NCBI RefSeq assembly: GCF_007741475.1
Contig: NZ_CP036261.1
Coordinates: 6,697,798 to 6,761,797 of the forward strand
Length of the DNA stretch: 64,000 nt
Source: Rosistilla ulvae
Lineage (GTDB): Bacteria > Planctomycetota > Planctomycetia > Pirellulales > Pirellulaceae
Direction of reading: 5' to 3'
In this document: positions 17,301-32,300 of the stretch, one piece after another
How positions within the stretch are numbered: the first letter of the stretch is position 1
Layout: each line of letters starts with the position of its first letter
Position numbers and translations under genes: made by a program
Notes under the pieces: generated by a model
Databases searched by the model: none
What the model saw: the letters and a program-made list of their open reading frames with translations, nothing else
Told to the model about the DNA's origin: nothing

Positions 17301-20300
17301 GGCGGGGGTATAGGTAATCGTTTGAGTGATCGGGTCGAATTCAACCGTCGCACCATACCGGGTCGGACTGATCACACCCACAACTCGAACGCCTTGATCG
17401 CCGGTTTCATCGATCGCCAAACTGCCGCCGGAGGCGTCGCGGCGAGGTCCTGGTTCGTCGACGGCATAGAGACCACCGGTTCCCGCGTTCGTCTGGTTCT
17501 GAATCAATAGATCGCGGACATCGATCGTAAACGAACCATCTTCGACGACGGTGTAGTCGCGAGCGCGATGGTTGTCCGACAGATCGGTCAACGGATCGTC
17601 GTTGACCTTGTTGAAGTTCAGTTCGATCGTTCCTGTCGATTCGTTCTCCGAGAGCGGATCGCTTGGATGTGTCCCAGGGGCGTAATTGACGGGAACCGTC
17701 GTGCCGGGCAACGTGATCTCGGTAATGTCGCCATCGAAATCGCGATGCAACAGCGTCACATCGACAGGAATCACATCGGATCCCGCCGGCAGATCGAACT
17801 CGCTGGTACCAAACAAGGCTCGCGTGATGTTGTAGACATTCGACGTCCCTACCCGACCGGTCACGCGAACGAATTCGTCGCCGATCAGATATTCAGCGTT
17901 GACATCCAATGGCATCGCGCTGTTGACCACCATCGTCGCTGCGCCGGCCAACAAAGGTTGCGACAAGAGACCATCGCGAAGCTCCACCGAAGGACTGGTG
18001 GGGGCGTTGTCGTATTGGATGATCACCGTCGTCGCATCTTTGCCCACGGTGCCATTGGCCAGCACGGTGGCATCGTTCAGAATCCGCGTGCCGTCGGCAA
18101 GGACCTGCGTTCCATCGGCAAGGATCTCGTGGAAGTCACGCAGCGTATAGGTGAACTGCGCCAAACCGACGCTGTTCTCTTGCGGCACGATCCGGATCGC
18201 GTCCTCGATACGGCCGTCACCGAAGTCGTACATCGGCAAGAAGTTGACGTTCAATTCGACATCGACGTCCGGATTCGCCAGGGGACGGATCCCACTGGCG
18301 GCAACAACACGCAGCGTTTGGCCCCCTTCGTTGACAGGCCCTGGCAGATCGCCAATCAGCAACGCCGACGCGGGCAGAATCATCTCCAAGCGAGCCGATC
18401 CCGGTGCGTCACCGTACAAACCAAGGTTGCGTTGCACGATCGCTTCGAACGTCTCGCCACCAAATTCCAGCGGTAAGGTCGAACGAACAATCTCGGTGCC
18501 GAACGTGATCGACACTTGATCGCCGTCGTTGTACGTCGTCCCCGACTCAAAGACGACTTCGATTTGGTTTCGCGACAGCATCGTCACGGTCGGTGCGATC
18601 GTGCTGCTGGCATCCAAGACCACATCGGCGAGGCTCTCGTTGGCGTCCAAATTCTCGATCGTGAAGACGTAACGATCGTATTGGCCCGCCCCGAGGACAA
18701 GCGAATCCGCGGTAAAATCAAACGTGATCTGCCCGGGATCGAGATCGATCTCGTAGCCCGTTGGGATCGTCAACTCTGGATCGGTCAGATCGTCCGCAAT
18801 CGTGCTGTTGAAACGACTGAAGACCTCGACGCCACCCGTGGCATCGCTGTTCTCAAATCGCTCGACCACCACCGACTGGCCTAGCAGCGACGTTGGCGTC
18901 GGCTGCAGTATGGCAGGGGCAACGGTGGTGCTGATGTCGATCCCCGCTTGATATCCATCGGCGATTGTCATCCCTTCTTCGAACAGTACGACCAAGCCTT
19001 TGCCATCGTCGGAGATCGTGACCGTCGGCTGAGCGTTGGCCGATGCGTCGACCGTAAAGCCCGTGATGATCTCATCGGCTGCCAGGCCTTCGAAGCGGAA
19101 TTCATAGCGATCGAATTGCCCGGCTTGCAGCGTGCCGCGAATCAACGACGGATCGGCGGGAACGGTTGCCAGATCGAAGCGGATCGAATTGGCATCGACA
19201 TCGATATCGAACAGCGAATCGAATGGTGCGAGTTCCGGTTCGGCAACGTCTCGGTTGGGATCGCCCGGCAACAACAGATCGTTGACGATCGTTACCGCTC
19301 CCGGCGTGTTCGCCATGCCAACGCGCGGGATTCCGCCGACGTCGACCAATTCATAGGTTCGCGAAACCGCGACGCGATCTCCTAGACCTTGAGGGTCGGC
19401 AAACCACAACGGTTCCCCGTCGAAGTCTTCCAACACATCGATCCGTGGGATCGCACTGTCGCCGACATCCGATGTTCCGTTGGGACGTGGCAGCGGACGA
19501 TCGTTGACAGGATCGACAACCAACGTGACCGTCGCCGGACGGCTGGTGCCGTCTTGATGCACGCTGGGGACACCGATCCCACCTTCGGTATTGAGCACGT
19601 TGTAATAGAACAACAGCTCGCGACCACCGATGCCTGCAGGATTCGGATTCCCCGCCAACAGCGGCAGGTTGTCGGTGTTGTAGTTCGGTGCTAGATCCAA
19701 CTCAAAATTTCCGTTGGCAAACACCGTCAGCGTACCGGCGATGTCGCCGAACGAATCTTCAAAGTCGACGAAGGTTGTCGAACCGCCGATCTCGATCGTC
19801 TGCTTCCGGCCAGTAAACGGATTGATAACCTCCAGCACGTTCGCGGCGATATCGTTTGCCTTCACGACCAACGGATCACCCGCAGCCTCGCTGGATGGAT
19901 CGTTTTGATCCTCCGTCAAGCGGAAGAAATCGTTCGCGACGATCGGTGCGTTTCCGCCCAACACGGTGATCTGGTAGTCCTCGACTTCACCCCCCACGGC
20001 GATGTCGTCGGCCAACAGATTGCCGCCGTTGCTCAAGCGAACGCGCATGTCGGTCAGTCCGCCGATTTTGGCGTTGACCGGCGTCACGATCTGAACGGTG
20101 TTGACCCCTTCGAAGACCGGTTGGTTGCGGAAGACTTGCTCACCTGGATCGCCGAAGTCGCCATCTTGGTTCCAGTCGATCCAGCCGTCCAACAGTCCCG
20201 ATGCAAGCACGCCATCGCGCAGTCCATCGACGACGTTGGCCGATACATAAACATCGATCTCCGCAGGGCGGACCTTATTCAAGTCGTAATTAAAGACGGC

Positions 20301-23300
20301 CCGGTATTCGGGGAAACGCACCCCATCGGCAACGCCGCCATCGGGATCCAGTCCCGCTCCCGGTGCGACTGGCGTGTCCCAATCGGCTTCCCGATCGATG
20401 CTGTTGCCAAGGATCGCGTAATCGGCTTGCTGTGGCAGGATCACGTGACGCGCTCCGCCAGCAGCGTCGGCGTCCAACGGCGTCAGAGGCGATTCAGCGA
20501 CATCGGCGTTGCCAAAATCGAAGCCGGGTTCGCCCAGTCCCAATTCCCCATTGCCCAGGATCACGATGAACTTGGTCTCGCCATTGGGGCGATTCGGCTG
20601 CAACGAATTGCCGGCCAAATCCTTGATGCCCGAAACGAAGATCGTCGACAGCGATGAACTATCGCCGTCGAGTCCCGTCAAATAGACCGCTCCGCCGCTG
20701 ACCGAAGCCTCAACGTCAAACCGCCCCACCGTCGGCAGTGTCGCAGTCGCGTCGTGGACCTTACTGATCGCACCCACCACTTGCGCCCCCAACGCATCGC
20801 TGTCGAACGCCACGCTTGGGATGAACATCACCGGCACGGCCCCGCCCGAAACGCCTTCAGCCAACAACGTTCCCGTCTCCAGGATCGCATAACCATAGGC
20901 TTCGTTCAAAATCACACGCGTCGGATCGGCCGCGTCGACCGCGGCATCGGGCAAGCCCAGGATGCTCGAGTTACGAATCGCTGCGGCAACCTTTTGAGCC
21001 AACGATTCGGGGGTCTCGTTGTCCAGGAAGATGCGGGTTGCTCCAGGGATGATGGCGATGCCGCCGCGAACGAACTCGAAAGTCTCCATCTGACCGGCAG
21101 GGTTTGCGATTTCGAACGATTGGCCCTGCAGATCGTTCGCTCCCGCGACGCCGCCAACAAACGAATAATCGCCTACCGGAACAGTAATCGACAGCGACTT
21201 GGTGACGCCCGGCTGACCGACCACGGTTCCCGAAAGCGTTTGGATATCGAACCGATCCCCTTCGGTTCCACCGATGTAAACGCGGCCCCCTTCGATCGCT
21301 TGAGCGCGATCCAATCGCAGATCGGCCGAACGCATCGCATCGGCGATCTTGGTCGCAATCCCGTCGCGTCGCACGCCGTCGACCACTTGATCGTCCACCG
21401 AATCGCTGGCAAAGACGTAGATCGGGACGTTGCGAGGGCTCAGCTTCACAACGCTCGCACCGGCGACCACATCCGCTTGCGGCGTGCCATAGAAGCCACG
21501 CAGGACGGTGATGTCGTTGCCGTCGATTGCGACGATGCGGACAACTTCATTACCGATCTGCAACAGGTTGCCAGGTTCCGCGGCCAAGCGGGACAAATCG
21601 GCGACGGTGAACGTCGATTCGACCCCGGTGATACCTGTCGTGATGGTCGTTGCGGTCGCTGAATTCTGTGACGTCACAACCGAACTGTCGGCATGATGCA
21701 CCGCGACCGAATTCAATTGGCCTCGCGCGACCGTCAGTTCGTTGGTCGCGTGATTGACAGCCAGAACCTTCATGTATTCCGCCGACTGGGTCGTCGCCGT
21801 CGCGGGCAACAACGCGGCCCCAGCCGCGGCTGCGACAGCAACCGTTCCCAATTGAGCGCGTTCGATGTTGTAGGTCCCTGGCGACCCGCTAACGGTGCCG
21901 CTGATTCGCACCACTTCGTCACCGACGTTGTAGTAGCCGTTGAGTAGTCCGGCCCCAGCAACCAACGTCGAATCGGTTGCCGACAACGGCTGGGTCAACG
22001 CACCCGCCTGCAGTCCGGTGGTGAAGCCACCAGCGATCATGATGAAGTCGATTGGCGCGACGTTCAGTGAGGCGACGTCGTCGACTTTCAGGACGGTCTC
22101 GTCGTCGCGGAAGAGTCCCGATGTGTCGAGAGTTGCCGTCAACCCCGATGGGCTCTTCAAGCCTTCGACCAGATTGAAGGCCGAGAACTCAGCTCCCACG
22201 CGAACGCCGCCGGCGGCGGGATGCGAGGTCCCCAGTTGTCCACGATCGACGGTCAAACGATTGTTCGCATAATCGATGCTGCGAACCGCCATGACTTCGG
22301 TCTGATTGGCGGCGAACAATGGAGTCGTCGCTGCAGCGAAGCCGGTCGATTCGATCACCAACACGCGATAGGTGAAGCTGTCGGCAGCAAAGTCGACGAG
22401 ATCGCCAACCTGGACGATCGAACCGTTCAATTCGTACAAACCAGCTGGAATTTCGGTATCGACGGTCAACGTCGGATCGTTGGCGGCGAGCGACGCGGCA
22501 TCCAGTGGGGTCTTCAAAGTCGCCGCGGCCAGATTGCTGGAATGCCCGCCTCGCACGACGATGTAATCGCCAGGCACGATTCCAAGCGCCGTCACGTCGG
22601 TGACATCGATCGTCGTCTGCGTGGAATCGACAGCTGTCGTCAGTGTCGACAATTGGTCGGCCGTCACCGGCGTGACCGTCGTGCCATCGACCGCCGGTTC
22701 GGATGGTACCGTACCGAATCGGCCTCGGACCACCGAGATCGGATTGGTCGACGCGTCGCTGACCACAAAGACTTCGTTGTTGATGCGGATGAAATCGCCG
22801 TCTGCCAACGCATTGCCGCCAGCGGTGCTAAGTCCGTTCAACCGCAGCCCATCGCTGGCGTCAAACGCCGCCACGGGGAAGATGAACGTGCCGTCGACAG
22901 CTCGCGCGGCCGACGTTCCCAAGACGCCCCGTTCGACCGTCAATGTGTTGCCCGCGATACCGAGAACCTGAACGATCTCGTGGTTGATCCGCAGGTAATC
23001 GTTGGGGGCCAGCCCCAGTTGAGCCACGTTGGCAACGGTCAGCGTTGTGCTAGTCGATGTAAAGACCTGACCGGCGGGACTTGCGATCGTTGCCACGTCG
23101 AGGGCATCGACCAAGTAGACCGGATCGGTATTGGCCGCCGCAGCGGCCGTCGTGGCGAACTGGCCACGCACGACCTTCAACGTGTCGCCGTCGACCGAAC
23201 GAACTCTCAGTATTTCATCGCCGACGCGAATGTAGGTGTTCTGCGGCGGGTTGAGTGCTTGATCGCTGTCGAACTTCGTCTTGATCGCTGCAGCATCCGA

Positions 23301-26300
23301 AACGGTCAGCAGCGTCTCGTCGGCATCGAAGCCGCTCTTGTCGAGCGCCGATTCGTTGACGGAAACCGGGGTCGCCAGCGCGAACACCGCTCCCGTGTTC
23401 TCCACCAACGCACCATGGCCGATGCTGGCCGCAACGGTCCCCAATTGGCCCCGTTCGACGGTCACGGTGTTCGCCGAGACACTGACAACGCGGACCAATT
23501 CGTCGCCAATTTTCAGCAACGCATTGGGCAGGATTCCGGACGCATTGAAGAGAGGCAACGAAGTGCTGGTAGCGGACAAACCATTGGCCGCATCGATCGC
23601 TGTCGCATTTCCTTCGGTCAATCGGATCGTCGTTCCAACGACTTCGGTCAAGGTTTTGATCTCAAACGTCTTGGAAACGCCGGTCGTCCCTTCGTAGTCC
23701 CCCGCGTCCAAGTAGGAGAACGTCTGGCCGTCGGCCACCGTGTCGGCCGAACCAGAGATTGCCAAACCGGTCGCCAGTGTCACGATCTGACCTGCGGTCG
23801 CCCCCAATTGCACGCCCCCATCGACAACGACCGGTGACAATTGAAGATCGACGCTGACCTGTCCCTGCAACGCAACCATGATCGCGTCGCGAACGTTGGT
23901 CGCCGAATCGCCATTGGCGACGATCACCGGAATGCGGCCTCCGCTTCGAACCGCATCCGCTCCGCTGGCATCGACAAATTCGAAGACCCGCACCGGACCG
24001 GTGGGCAGCGCGATCGAGAACTGGTCCCCCAGTCCGATCCCGCTGGTGGTGATCCCCGAGAGCACATTCAGGACCAACGGTTGGTTCAGGTTCAAGATAA
24101 AACCGCTATCGAATTCAAACACAACCGGCGTGTCGCCATCGGACAACGTGAACGTGTCGCCGTCGGTTTGAGCGACGCCCGAGCCGAATTCGTACAGATT
24201 GGCATCTTGGTTCAGCAGGATGATTTCGTAGACGGCATCGGGACGCCAGATTCCCGCAGTGGGAGTCAGTGAGATCTGACGGCTGGTCTTGCTGTAACCA
24301 AAGGTGTAGTCCTTCCCTTCGACCAGCGTTCGGCCATTCTCACGGACGATCACCGACAACGCCGAGATCGTCGAAGCGTCGGGGCCGATTTGATTGAATT
24401 CGCTCAACTGCACACGGAACGACGACAGCACACCGTTTAAGCGTGTGTCGCGGAAGACCGAATTGGCACGCGCGTCGCCGTCGATCAACACGCCCTGGGA
24501 TTGTTCGCCATCAAACGGCGTCAACAACTGAGCCAACGGCCCGCTGCGATCGGATCGATCGATTGCTCCGCGATCCTTGATGATCGCTTGACCTTGGCCG
24601 GAGTTGTTGTTGACGTACGGATCGTCTTCTCGCAACTGGCCGACCACGTCCCGATTAGTCACCTTGATCGGACTCTGGCTAATCCCCACCGAATTTTTCG
24701 TGGAGACGAACAGCAAACGATCGTTTTGGTTTTCGATGCTCTTATCGATGATCGGGCTGCCAAATGCAGGATACAGATTCGGCACGCCGCTGGCGGGATC
24801 GAATTCGAACATACCAAACAGTCCCGACGCCCCGAGATCCAACGAATCGGGCAGGGATGGATCGCTGACCGTGTCGCCGACGATAAAGACATCGTCCCAC
24901 TGGATCGCACCACCGATAGAAATTAGATCGGTTTCAGTCGCCGTGCCAGGAACCGATGCCATCGCCCCTTCGTTGACGACCGTCGTTCCCCGAATCACCG
25001 TCGTCCCGGCACCGGCGATATTGATCCCGGTGGCGTTTTCGACAAGGACGTTGTTCAACAGCGTGGGGCTTGCCCCGTCGTTGACACGGATACCGGTTCC
25101 CGGACCGTAAACCGTGTTGTTAACGACGCGAGCAAACGGAGCGGGGGCTCCCAGATTGCTCCCCGCCGCGGTCCCATCGCCACTGATCAAGATGCCGTTG
25201 GCATTGCGAATCAACAGATTGTTCTGAACCACCGCGCCAGGGACCAAGTTGCTGACGTTAAGCGTTGGGAAGTTCTGGACCGCTCCCGGTTTAGGCCGAT
25301 CCCCTTCGTTCGGCACCTTCACTCCGTTACCAACATCCCCCGCGTCGACGACGATGCCGGTCGACGTCGAGAAGCTGATCGTGTTCGAATCGATAACAAA
25401 CTGCCCTTGATCGCGATGTAGATTGCGATCGCCGTTGTCTTCGCCACGTCCGTTGTTACGACCGGTGACAACGGGATTTAATACCGGCGTCCGCTTGCCA
25501 TCGATTGCAACGATCAACTGATAGTCGTCGGTCGGATCGAGCCGGAAGCGGCTGAATGGCGAAACTGCCCCAGGCACTCCGCTCAAGTCAAGCAAGTCGG
25601 AAAAGCTTGGCAGGTTCGTCGGATCCAGGAACAACGGCAGATCTGCGTCGGAGATCTTTCCGACGACAATTTGGTATTCGCCTGGGGTGTCGAGGGTATG
25701 TTCCACGAATGCTGGGTAACCCAGGATACTAGCCCCGAGCAGGGTGGGATTGGTGATATCGGAAAGATCGACCAACGCGATGATGCTGTTGAAGGTCGGG
25801 TCGGGCATCTCGATATTGACCGTCGTAGCGGGCTCGTCGACAGTGAACCGATAATGATCGGCGCGTTCGACGGTGTTGCCTTCGCCGGCGATCTTGATTA
25901 GAGGACGAACTTGGCCATCGGGAGCAACCGCGAGTTCGTAAAGCTCGTCGTCGAGACTTTGCGCTGCCGAAGTGTACTCGAGCGTGAATGCGGGAAAAGT
26001 AAGATTAATGTCACCAAATCGGGCGTCCGCATCGGCAACTCTCGTTGCGGCCGAAAATGCTGATCCACCAAAATTGTCGGTCGCGGCGTAGCCGTGTAAG
26101 ACGATGGTGGTGTCGCTGGAGTCCTTGAGCTGGCCGCCGCTGGAGGTCGCTTCGATCCCCAGCACGGCGCGAACCGAGCTTCGATTGATCGCATCGCGGA
26201 TCGCATCGGCGATCTCCCCCGCGCTGCTGTTGATGCGGTACTGGACCTCGACATTGCCGGGATCGATTCCGGAAGTCGGTGCACCGAGCGTGACGTCGTT

Positions 26301-29300
26301 GAATTCAAAGGTTAGCGTTTCGTAACCGTTGGAAAGGTTAAAGGTGTCGCCGTCGACGACGTGCGCTCCCCCATCGCCGATCTCAATATTAAAGCCTTCG
26401 GCCAAGCGGTCGTTGATATCGAAGCGTTCTCCCTTGCCCACTTGGACTCCGGTTCCCGCGGGATCCATCAGGTACTCGCGTCCCAATCGAACTTCCAATT
26501 GGTAAGGCCCCTCGGGAACCGCCAAGGCGACCGGAGCGACACCGTTTTTCGACGAATAAACAAATGCTTCGTGATAGGGATCATCGACCAAGTTCGGACT
26601 GCTGCCGCCGGTCGACGATTCCCCTCGTTCCGCCAGACCGACAACGATGTCGTCTAGATAGACACCCATCGATCCTCCCAGCCCGCGCGAACGTTCACCC
26701 GCTCGCAACAGTTCCCAGACCGCATCGGTCTTGTCGGTGTAGACGCCAAAATCGGATCCCGGCAGCGTCGTATTGCCGGCGTGTTCACCGCCGATCAGTG
26801 CCATCGGCTTGTAAGCAGGTGCCAATGGGGCCGTCGAAAAGGTCGATGCATCCTGCGTAACGGTTGCATCGTAGAAGCGGAGCGCATTGGAGGTGGCGAT
26901 CGCAGGGAAACTTTCCAACTGAACCGGGGCTGTCGGATCTTTGATCGTGGTGGCCAAGACGCTTTGCGTCGCTAACAGCACCTGATCGATGTCCATGCTG
27001 TAATCGACAGCGATCGGATTCGCCCCTCCTTGCACGCCTGGAGTACCAACGATGTAGCTGTCGAAACCGCTAAATTGGTAAATTCCCGTCGATACTTCGC
27101 TGCTGAATTGCAACAGCGACGGATCGCTTGGATTGATAAACGCTCCGCCCACCAACGCTGAAATTTTTTCCGCTACCGTCGCGGCGCTGTCGCTGGCAGA
27201 AATGTTCCCACCGATCTGCAGCGAGACGACTGTTGAGGCACCACCATCACGGGTCAGGTTCAACGTACCGCCAGCCGCATCGACCTGAGCTCCCGAAGGC
27301 ATCCGCACAACAAGTCCGAGGTCGTACTCAAAGGTCTCCGAGTAAGTGCTGCCACCGACCGAACCGTCGACGGTAAACGCTTGCCCGTCGACAATTTGAT
27401 CGCTCGGCAACATCTGCAGATCGGTTTGATCGGGGCGACTCTCACCCGCTGTCGAAAATTCGAAGCGAATCTTGACATCGCTGTCTCCCGCCCAAGGGCC
27501 CAGATCGATCCGGGCTTGTCGGAAGACGTTGTCATCAAACAGTTCTTGGACGAAGACTTGATTGGCGACATTCGTGTAGCCACCGCTGCCCACGGGATCG
27601 TATTCGTGTACGGTTCCACGCGAATCATCCCAAACGCGATTGTTTAACGAATCGTCCATGTTGTTCGTGGCAACCAGCTTCCATTGCTGATCCGATCCGG
27701 CGACGTAAACGCGAAGCGAGTCGCGCATCACATCGTCGAGATTTGCATCGCTGAACGACGACGGACTGTCATCGGCGTTTGTATCTTCCGAATCGAGGAT
27801 GTAATTGAAGTACAGCTTCGGCAGGTCGGCGGCATCGATTCCCGACAGATCGATCGATTCGCCTTGGATGTTTCCATGCGCACCACCGAGGAAGTTGTAG
27901 CCCGAGAAGCTTTGCAGATCCTCGGCGTAAACGGTGCCGATATCGTTGCCGAGGTGGTTGTAGTCTTCGCCGAGGCTATCGAAACCAAATCGCAGGCTAC
28001 CGCCACCACGAATATCGGAACGATCATCCAACGCATCCATCCCGTGACCAGCCTCCGGTGCACTACTGGAGAGATGCCACAGGTTTTGATCCAGGTTGCT
28101 GAAGAACAAACCGGCCAGACCGGTACCAGCCAGAGTGCTCGGCGCGTACATCCCAGCAGCGTTCTCGGCTCCGTACTGGAAGATGCGTTGAGCAACGCCA
28201 CCAGTGGCATCCATTGTAAAAGCGTACAGGTTCCCTGTTCCACTCTCCACGCCAAAGTACATGTCCTGAACACCGGCAATCCCGTTGACAGGGTCGGTAT
28301 AGTTCGCAGGCCCCTTGGTGACCTGATCGAATATCAACTTGTCCCCTGCCTCGTTGCGGATAAAGGTGCCGCCCGTCTGACCATCGAGCAACAGGTTGGC
28401 ATCCGAAACGCGATATCCTGACGGAGCGGTCGGATCAACAATCATATCTGCATCTAAGTCGCCGTTTGCAAAATCTATACCGCTACCATTCTCATCAATT
28501 GAAAATTGCCAAACCGCACCTGCATCCGTGAACGCATAGAGGGTCGTTCCGCTGATTGCGGTCACCAACGAATTCACATTACCTGTCTCGTCCTCCGCTT
28601 CACTTTTTGTCGGGACCTGTATCTGGGCGATAACGTCGGTACCAGCCCAAGGCGCCTCGCGCGGCACATCGATTTCAGTACTTCTATTGTTTGTGAATCT
28701 GCTGTCCTGCGGGTTTGCTGATTGAAACCCTCCGGGCATATCCGAGCCGTTGCGGGAAATGGCCCGCCCCGTGATCGGGTCCAGAAGATAAATCAGGTTA
28801 TTCGCATTGACGCTTACGTCGCCACTGATCACGTCGGCCGTGTCGTTTGCCACGTTATTTGGACCGAGCGCGCTACCGTCAAATAAACCGCGATTAGCGA
28901 GCCCATACAAAAAACTGGTTGAGGAATTGCTGTCCTCATAGAACGCGAGGCTACTAAACAACATCCCTTCATTATCTCGCCGATTCGTATGGTTGTTTGT
29001 CGCGGCTCGGGTATTGAAATATTCATAGGTTTCAATTCCAGTGGTTCCAGCCGTGGAAAACGATCCGTCGGCGTTAATCGAGTAGACTGTGTCGGTGTTC
29101 GTGTCGCTTCTGGTGCCGATATTGCGTTCGATCGCGAGTACAAGTCCCGTCGAACGCTGCGCCGCGGCATTGATCGGGTTGGTATCTTCATCGATGATCG
29201 CATCGTGGCGACCGGTGTAAGGATTAAAGATGTTGATCTGAGAGTTATTGCCGTCCTGCACCCCAACGCGGCTGATTCCGATCAACGGGATGTCGCCAAA

Positions 29301-32300
29301 GTGCCAATCGATCACGCTCTCGGGCGTAAAGGCTACCTCTTTGGCAGATGGCAACTGGTCGGGATTCGGATTGATCGTCTCGAACCGCGAGTCGTCGGTG
29401 CTGAAGCGGTCGTCGATAATCCGGACCGTCGGATCCAACGGCTCCAGGCGGAAGTTTTTGTTTGTCGCGTTTTGCTGCGTGTACTGCTGCATATCGGCCA
29501 GCATCTCCGCAGCGGTGCCGACGACGACGGAGTAACTGCCACGGGGCAATTCCAACGGGCCAATGAACGCATCACGCGTTCCCTGCGATCCGCGCGACAG
29601 GTCGGTTTGCGTGGTCGGTTGGCCGGGAACCACCGGGGTGACTTGATCGTCCAGGATGTTCGAATTCGTTCCCAAAGCGACCAAGTTGCCACTTTGATCG
29701 AACACATACAACGTGGTATCGGGACGGACTAAGCCATCGGCCCAATCGATATCGAAGACCAACGAGGTGTTGATTCCAGGGACAGTACGTTGCAACGAAT
29801 CGTGGTCGATCTGGAAGGTATACGTATCCGACGGATTGCTGCTTGCATTCAGATAACCGCCCGCGGAGACCGCACCGCGATCGGTATTGGCGAAGCTGCC
29901 GATATTGATCGTGCTGGTCCCTCCGGGATGCATGATCTCGGCGGCCAGCGGCGAATGCGCGGGGAGACCGATGGCGCTGATGGCGGTGTCGGCGTAGCGG
30001 AGATCGGAGTAACGGACGACCGAACCGCCCACCTCATCGGTCTCGCGCAACCGGATCTGCATCTGGTACCCACCCGTCGTCTCATTCTCTCCACTGACAC
30101 GGACGTAATATTTCTTCGTCGATCCAGTCGTGCCGGGAAGCACGATCCGCAAACCGGCATCGCCCGGATTGAGCGAATACAGATCGCGGTAGCTGCCGTC
30201 GGCATTGGTCGCCGGATCGAGATCCAATCGCATCGGCATCGCATGCCCATCGCGCATCGATGGGTCGACGTAGGTCAAGTTGTGGTTCGCATCTTCGGTC
30301 GCCGAATCGGTGCTGCGAGCCAAGACTTTGCCCGTCCCGCTGCCGTCGACTTCAATGATCTCGATCATCGAATTCAGACGTGGGTCGGTCCGGTCGATAT
30401 CGATCCAGACCATCGTCCCGGCAACCCCTTCGAACTGGTACGTATCCTGATCGCCGACGTCGGCGATGGCACCATAGACGGTGTAGCCCAAGCGGAGGTT
30501 TTCGTCTCCCGATTTCTCATCCTTGGCCAACAGTCCCAATTCTTGATGGCTGCCGATCTGGCCGTTGATATCGCCAAACGCCCCGATCGATCCCTCGCGT
30601 TCGGTGTAGGTGGCGACGTTGCGATCGTGGCTGTAGGGATCAAAGTTCAAGCCCTGCCAGTTTTCGCTGGCTGGCGACAGAACCGTATCGCGATGCGGTT
30701 CGCCCAGCGGCGAGAAGCTGGCACCGACGGTGTCGTCGGCTGTCGACGTGAAGATCACAGGAAACCCGGGCTGTCCCAGGACCAACAACCGACCGCCGAT
30801 GCGATCGGTGATATCCAACGATCGCCCGGTCGCCAGGATCTGCGCATCGCTGTCGGCTTTAACGACCAACGATTCGGTGTTGCTGCTCTGCAGTCGCAGA
30901 CCGCCGTAGGTATGGAAGTCGGGAATTTCGATATCGTTCCGCAGCACATGCACGATGTCGGTGTCGTCCCAAACGACTTCGTTCATCAACACTTCGCCGC
31001 GAACCAACAGGCCGTTGATGTCGTTGGAGAGCAGTTTTCCGTCGCTGTCAGTTCCCAACCCAAACTGGTTCCCACGAATCACGGGACCGACGTTGGCCGG
31101 TGGAACTTCGTAGGCGTCGACGCTGCCGGTCTGCCGGCCGGTGTCAAACCGGAATTCAGCATCCATTGCGTTGACGTTGATCGTGATCGCCGCGCCGTCG
31201 TTCGACTGGAACGTATTGCCAACGATGGTTGGCTGAGCCGAGGTGACATGAATCGTCGCGCTCGAATTGGGGGCCAGATCGCTGCGTCCCGCGTCCTGTT
31301 GCGATCCGACGCCGTCGGCGTTGTCTTCAAACAGAGTGTTCGCGATCCGCGCGTTGGCTTGGTGGATCTGGATCACGTTGTAGAACGCGGTACCGCCGTC
31401 GGTTCCCGTCGTTCCACCGCCGTAGGAGATCTGAGCATGATCGATGCTGAGCCCACTGGTGGGCGAAGCGTAGATACCAGCCCATTCGCCCTTGCTTCCT
31501 TCGCTCGCGCCGTCGTCGTTGGTGTCGAAGCTTCCGCCGCGGCCGAAGCGATCGTCGGCGCGACCTGTAAAGATGATCTCGCGTCCCAACACCCCTTCGG
31601 CGATCAGATTGGCACCAAATTCCAGCTCGACCCGAGCCCCTTGATTCTTGACGATCGATCCCGGATCGATCACCAAACTGGCATCGGTCCGCGGACGAAG
31701 CGAGTCCAATTCGAGCACTGCCGCGGTCGCGGGTGCGACGACAAGATTGTCGACGTAATCGAGCGTCGACTTATCGAGCTCAGCGACCAACAAGAAGTCC
31801 CCGCCGCTGCTCGAATCGCGGCGGTACAGCCGACGCGCAACAAAGTCGCCGGTGGCAGGCGAAATGTTCTCCAGCTTCACCGATTGACCACCCGAAAGCG
31901 TAACGGCTTGACCAACTACTGGTGGATTCCCATCCCCAGAAGGCAGGCTTTCATATCCAAACGCATCGACGTAGGTATAGCTGTATTCATAGTCGCCAGC
32001 GGGCAGATTGCCGCCCGCCTGTGGGATCAGACCGACGATTGGCGATGCATTCACTGTGTGCTGCAGGGCTCCACCGGAGTTCCCGTTGATGACCAGGTTC
32101 TCGCCCAACACGTGAACGATATCGGTGTCGTCGAATCGCGCCGCGACCTCCAATTTCAACAGCTCATCGCCCGCGGGGGTATCCAACCGAACAAACAGAC
32201 CGTTTGTCGAATTCCCCAACAAAGTGTTATCCGACACATCGAGACCGATGCGATCGTAATCGGCGACAAAACCGTCGCCGATCGATGAACGCTGGTACCG

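Noticed and set aside
22221-23837. A long plus-strand frame rich in repeats
   Set aside because: The periodicity is the mirror image of the RGQLGT repeats in the real minus-strand gene.
29790-32288. An 832-codon open frame on the plus strand
   Set aside because: It is antisense to the beta-helix part of the 8512-aa giant. It has the same compositional pattern as other antisense frames and no recognisable motif.
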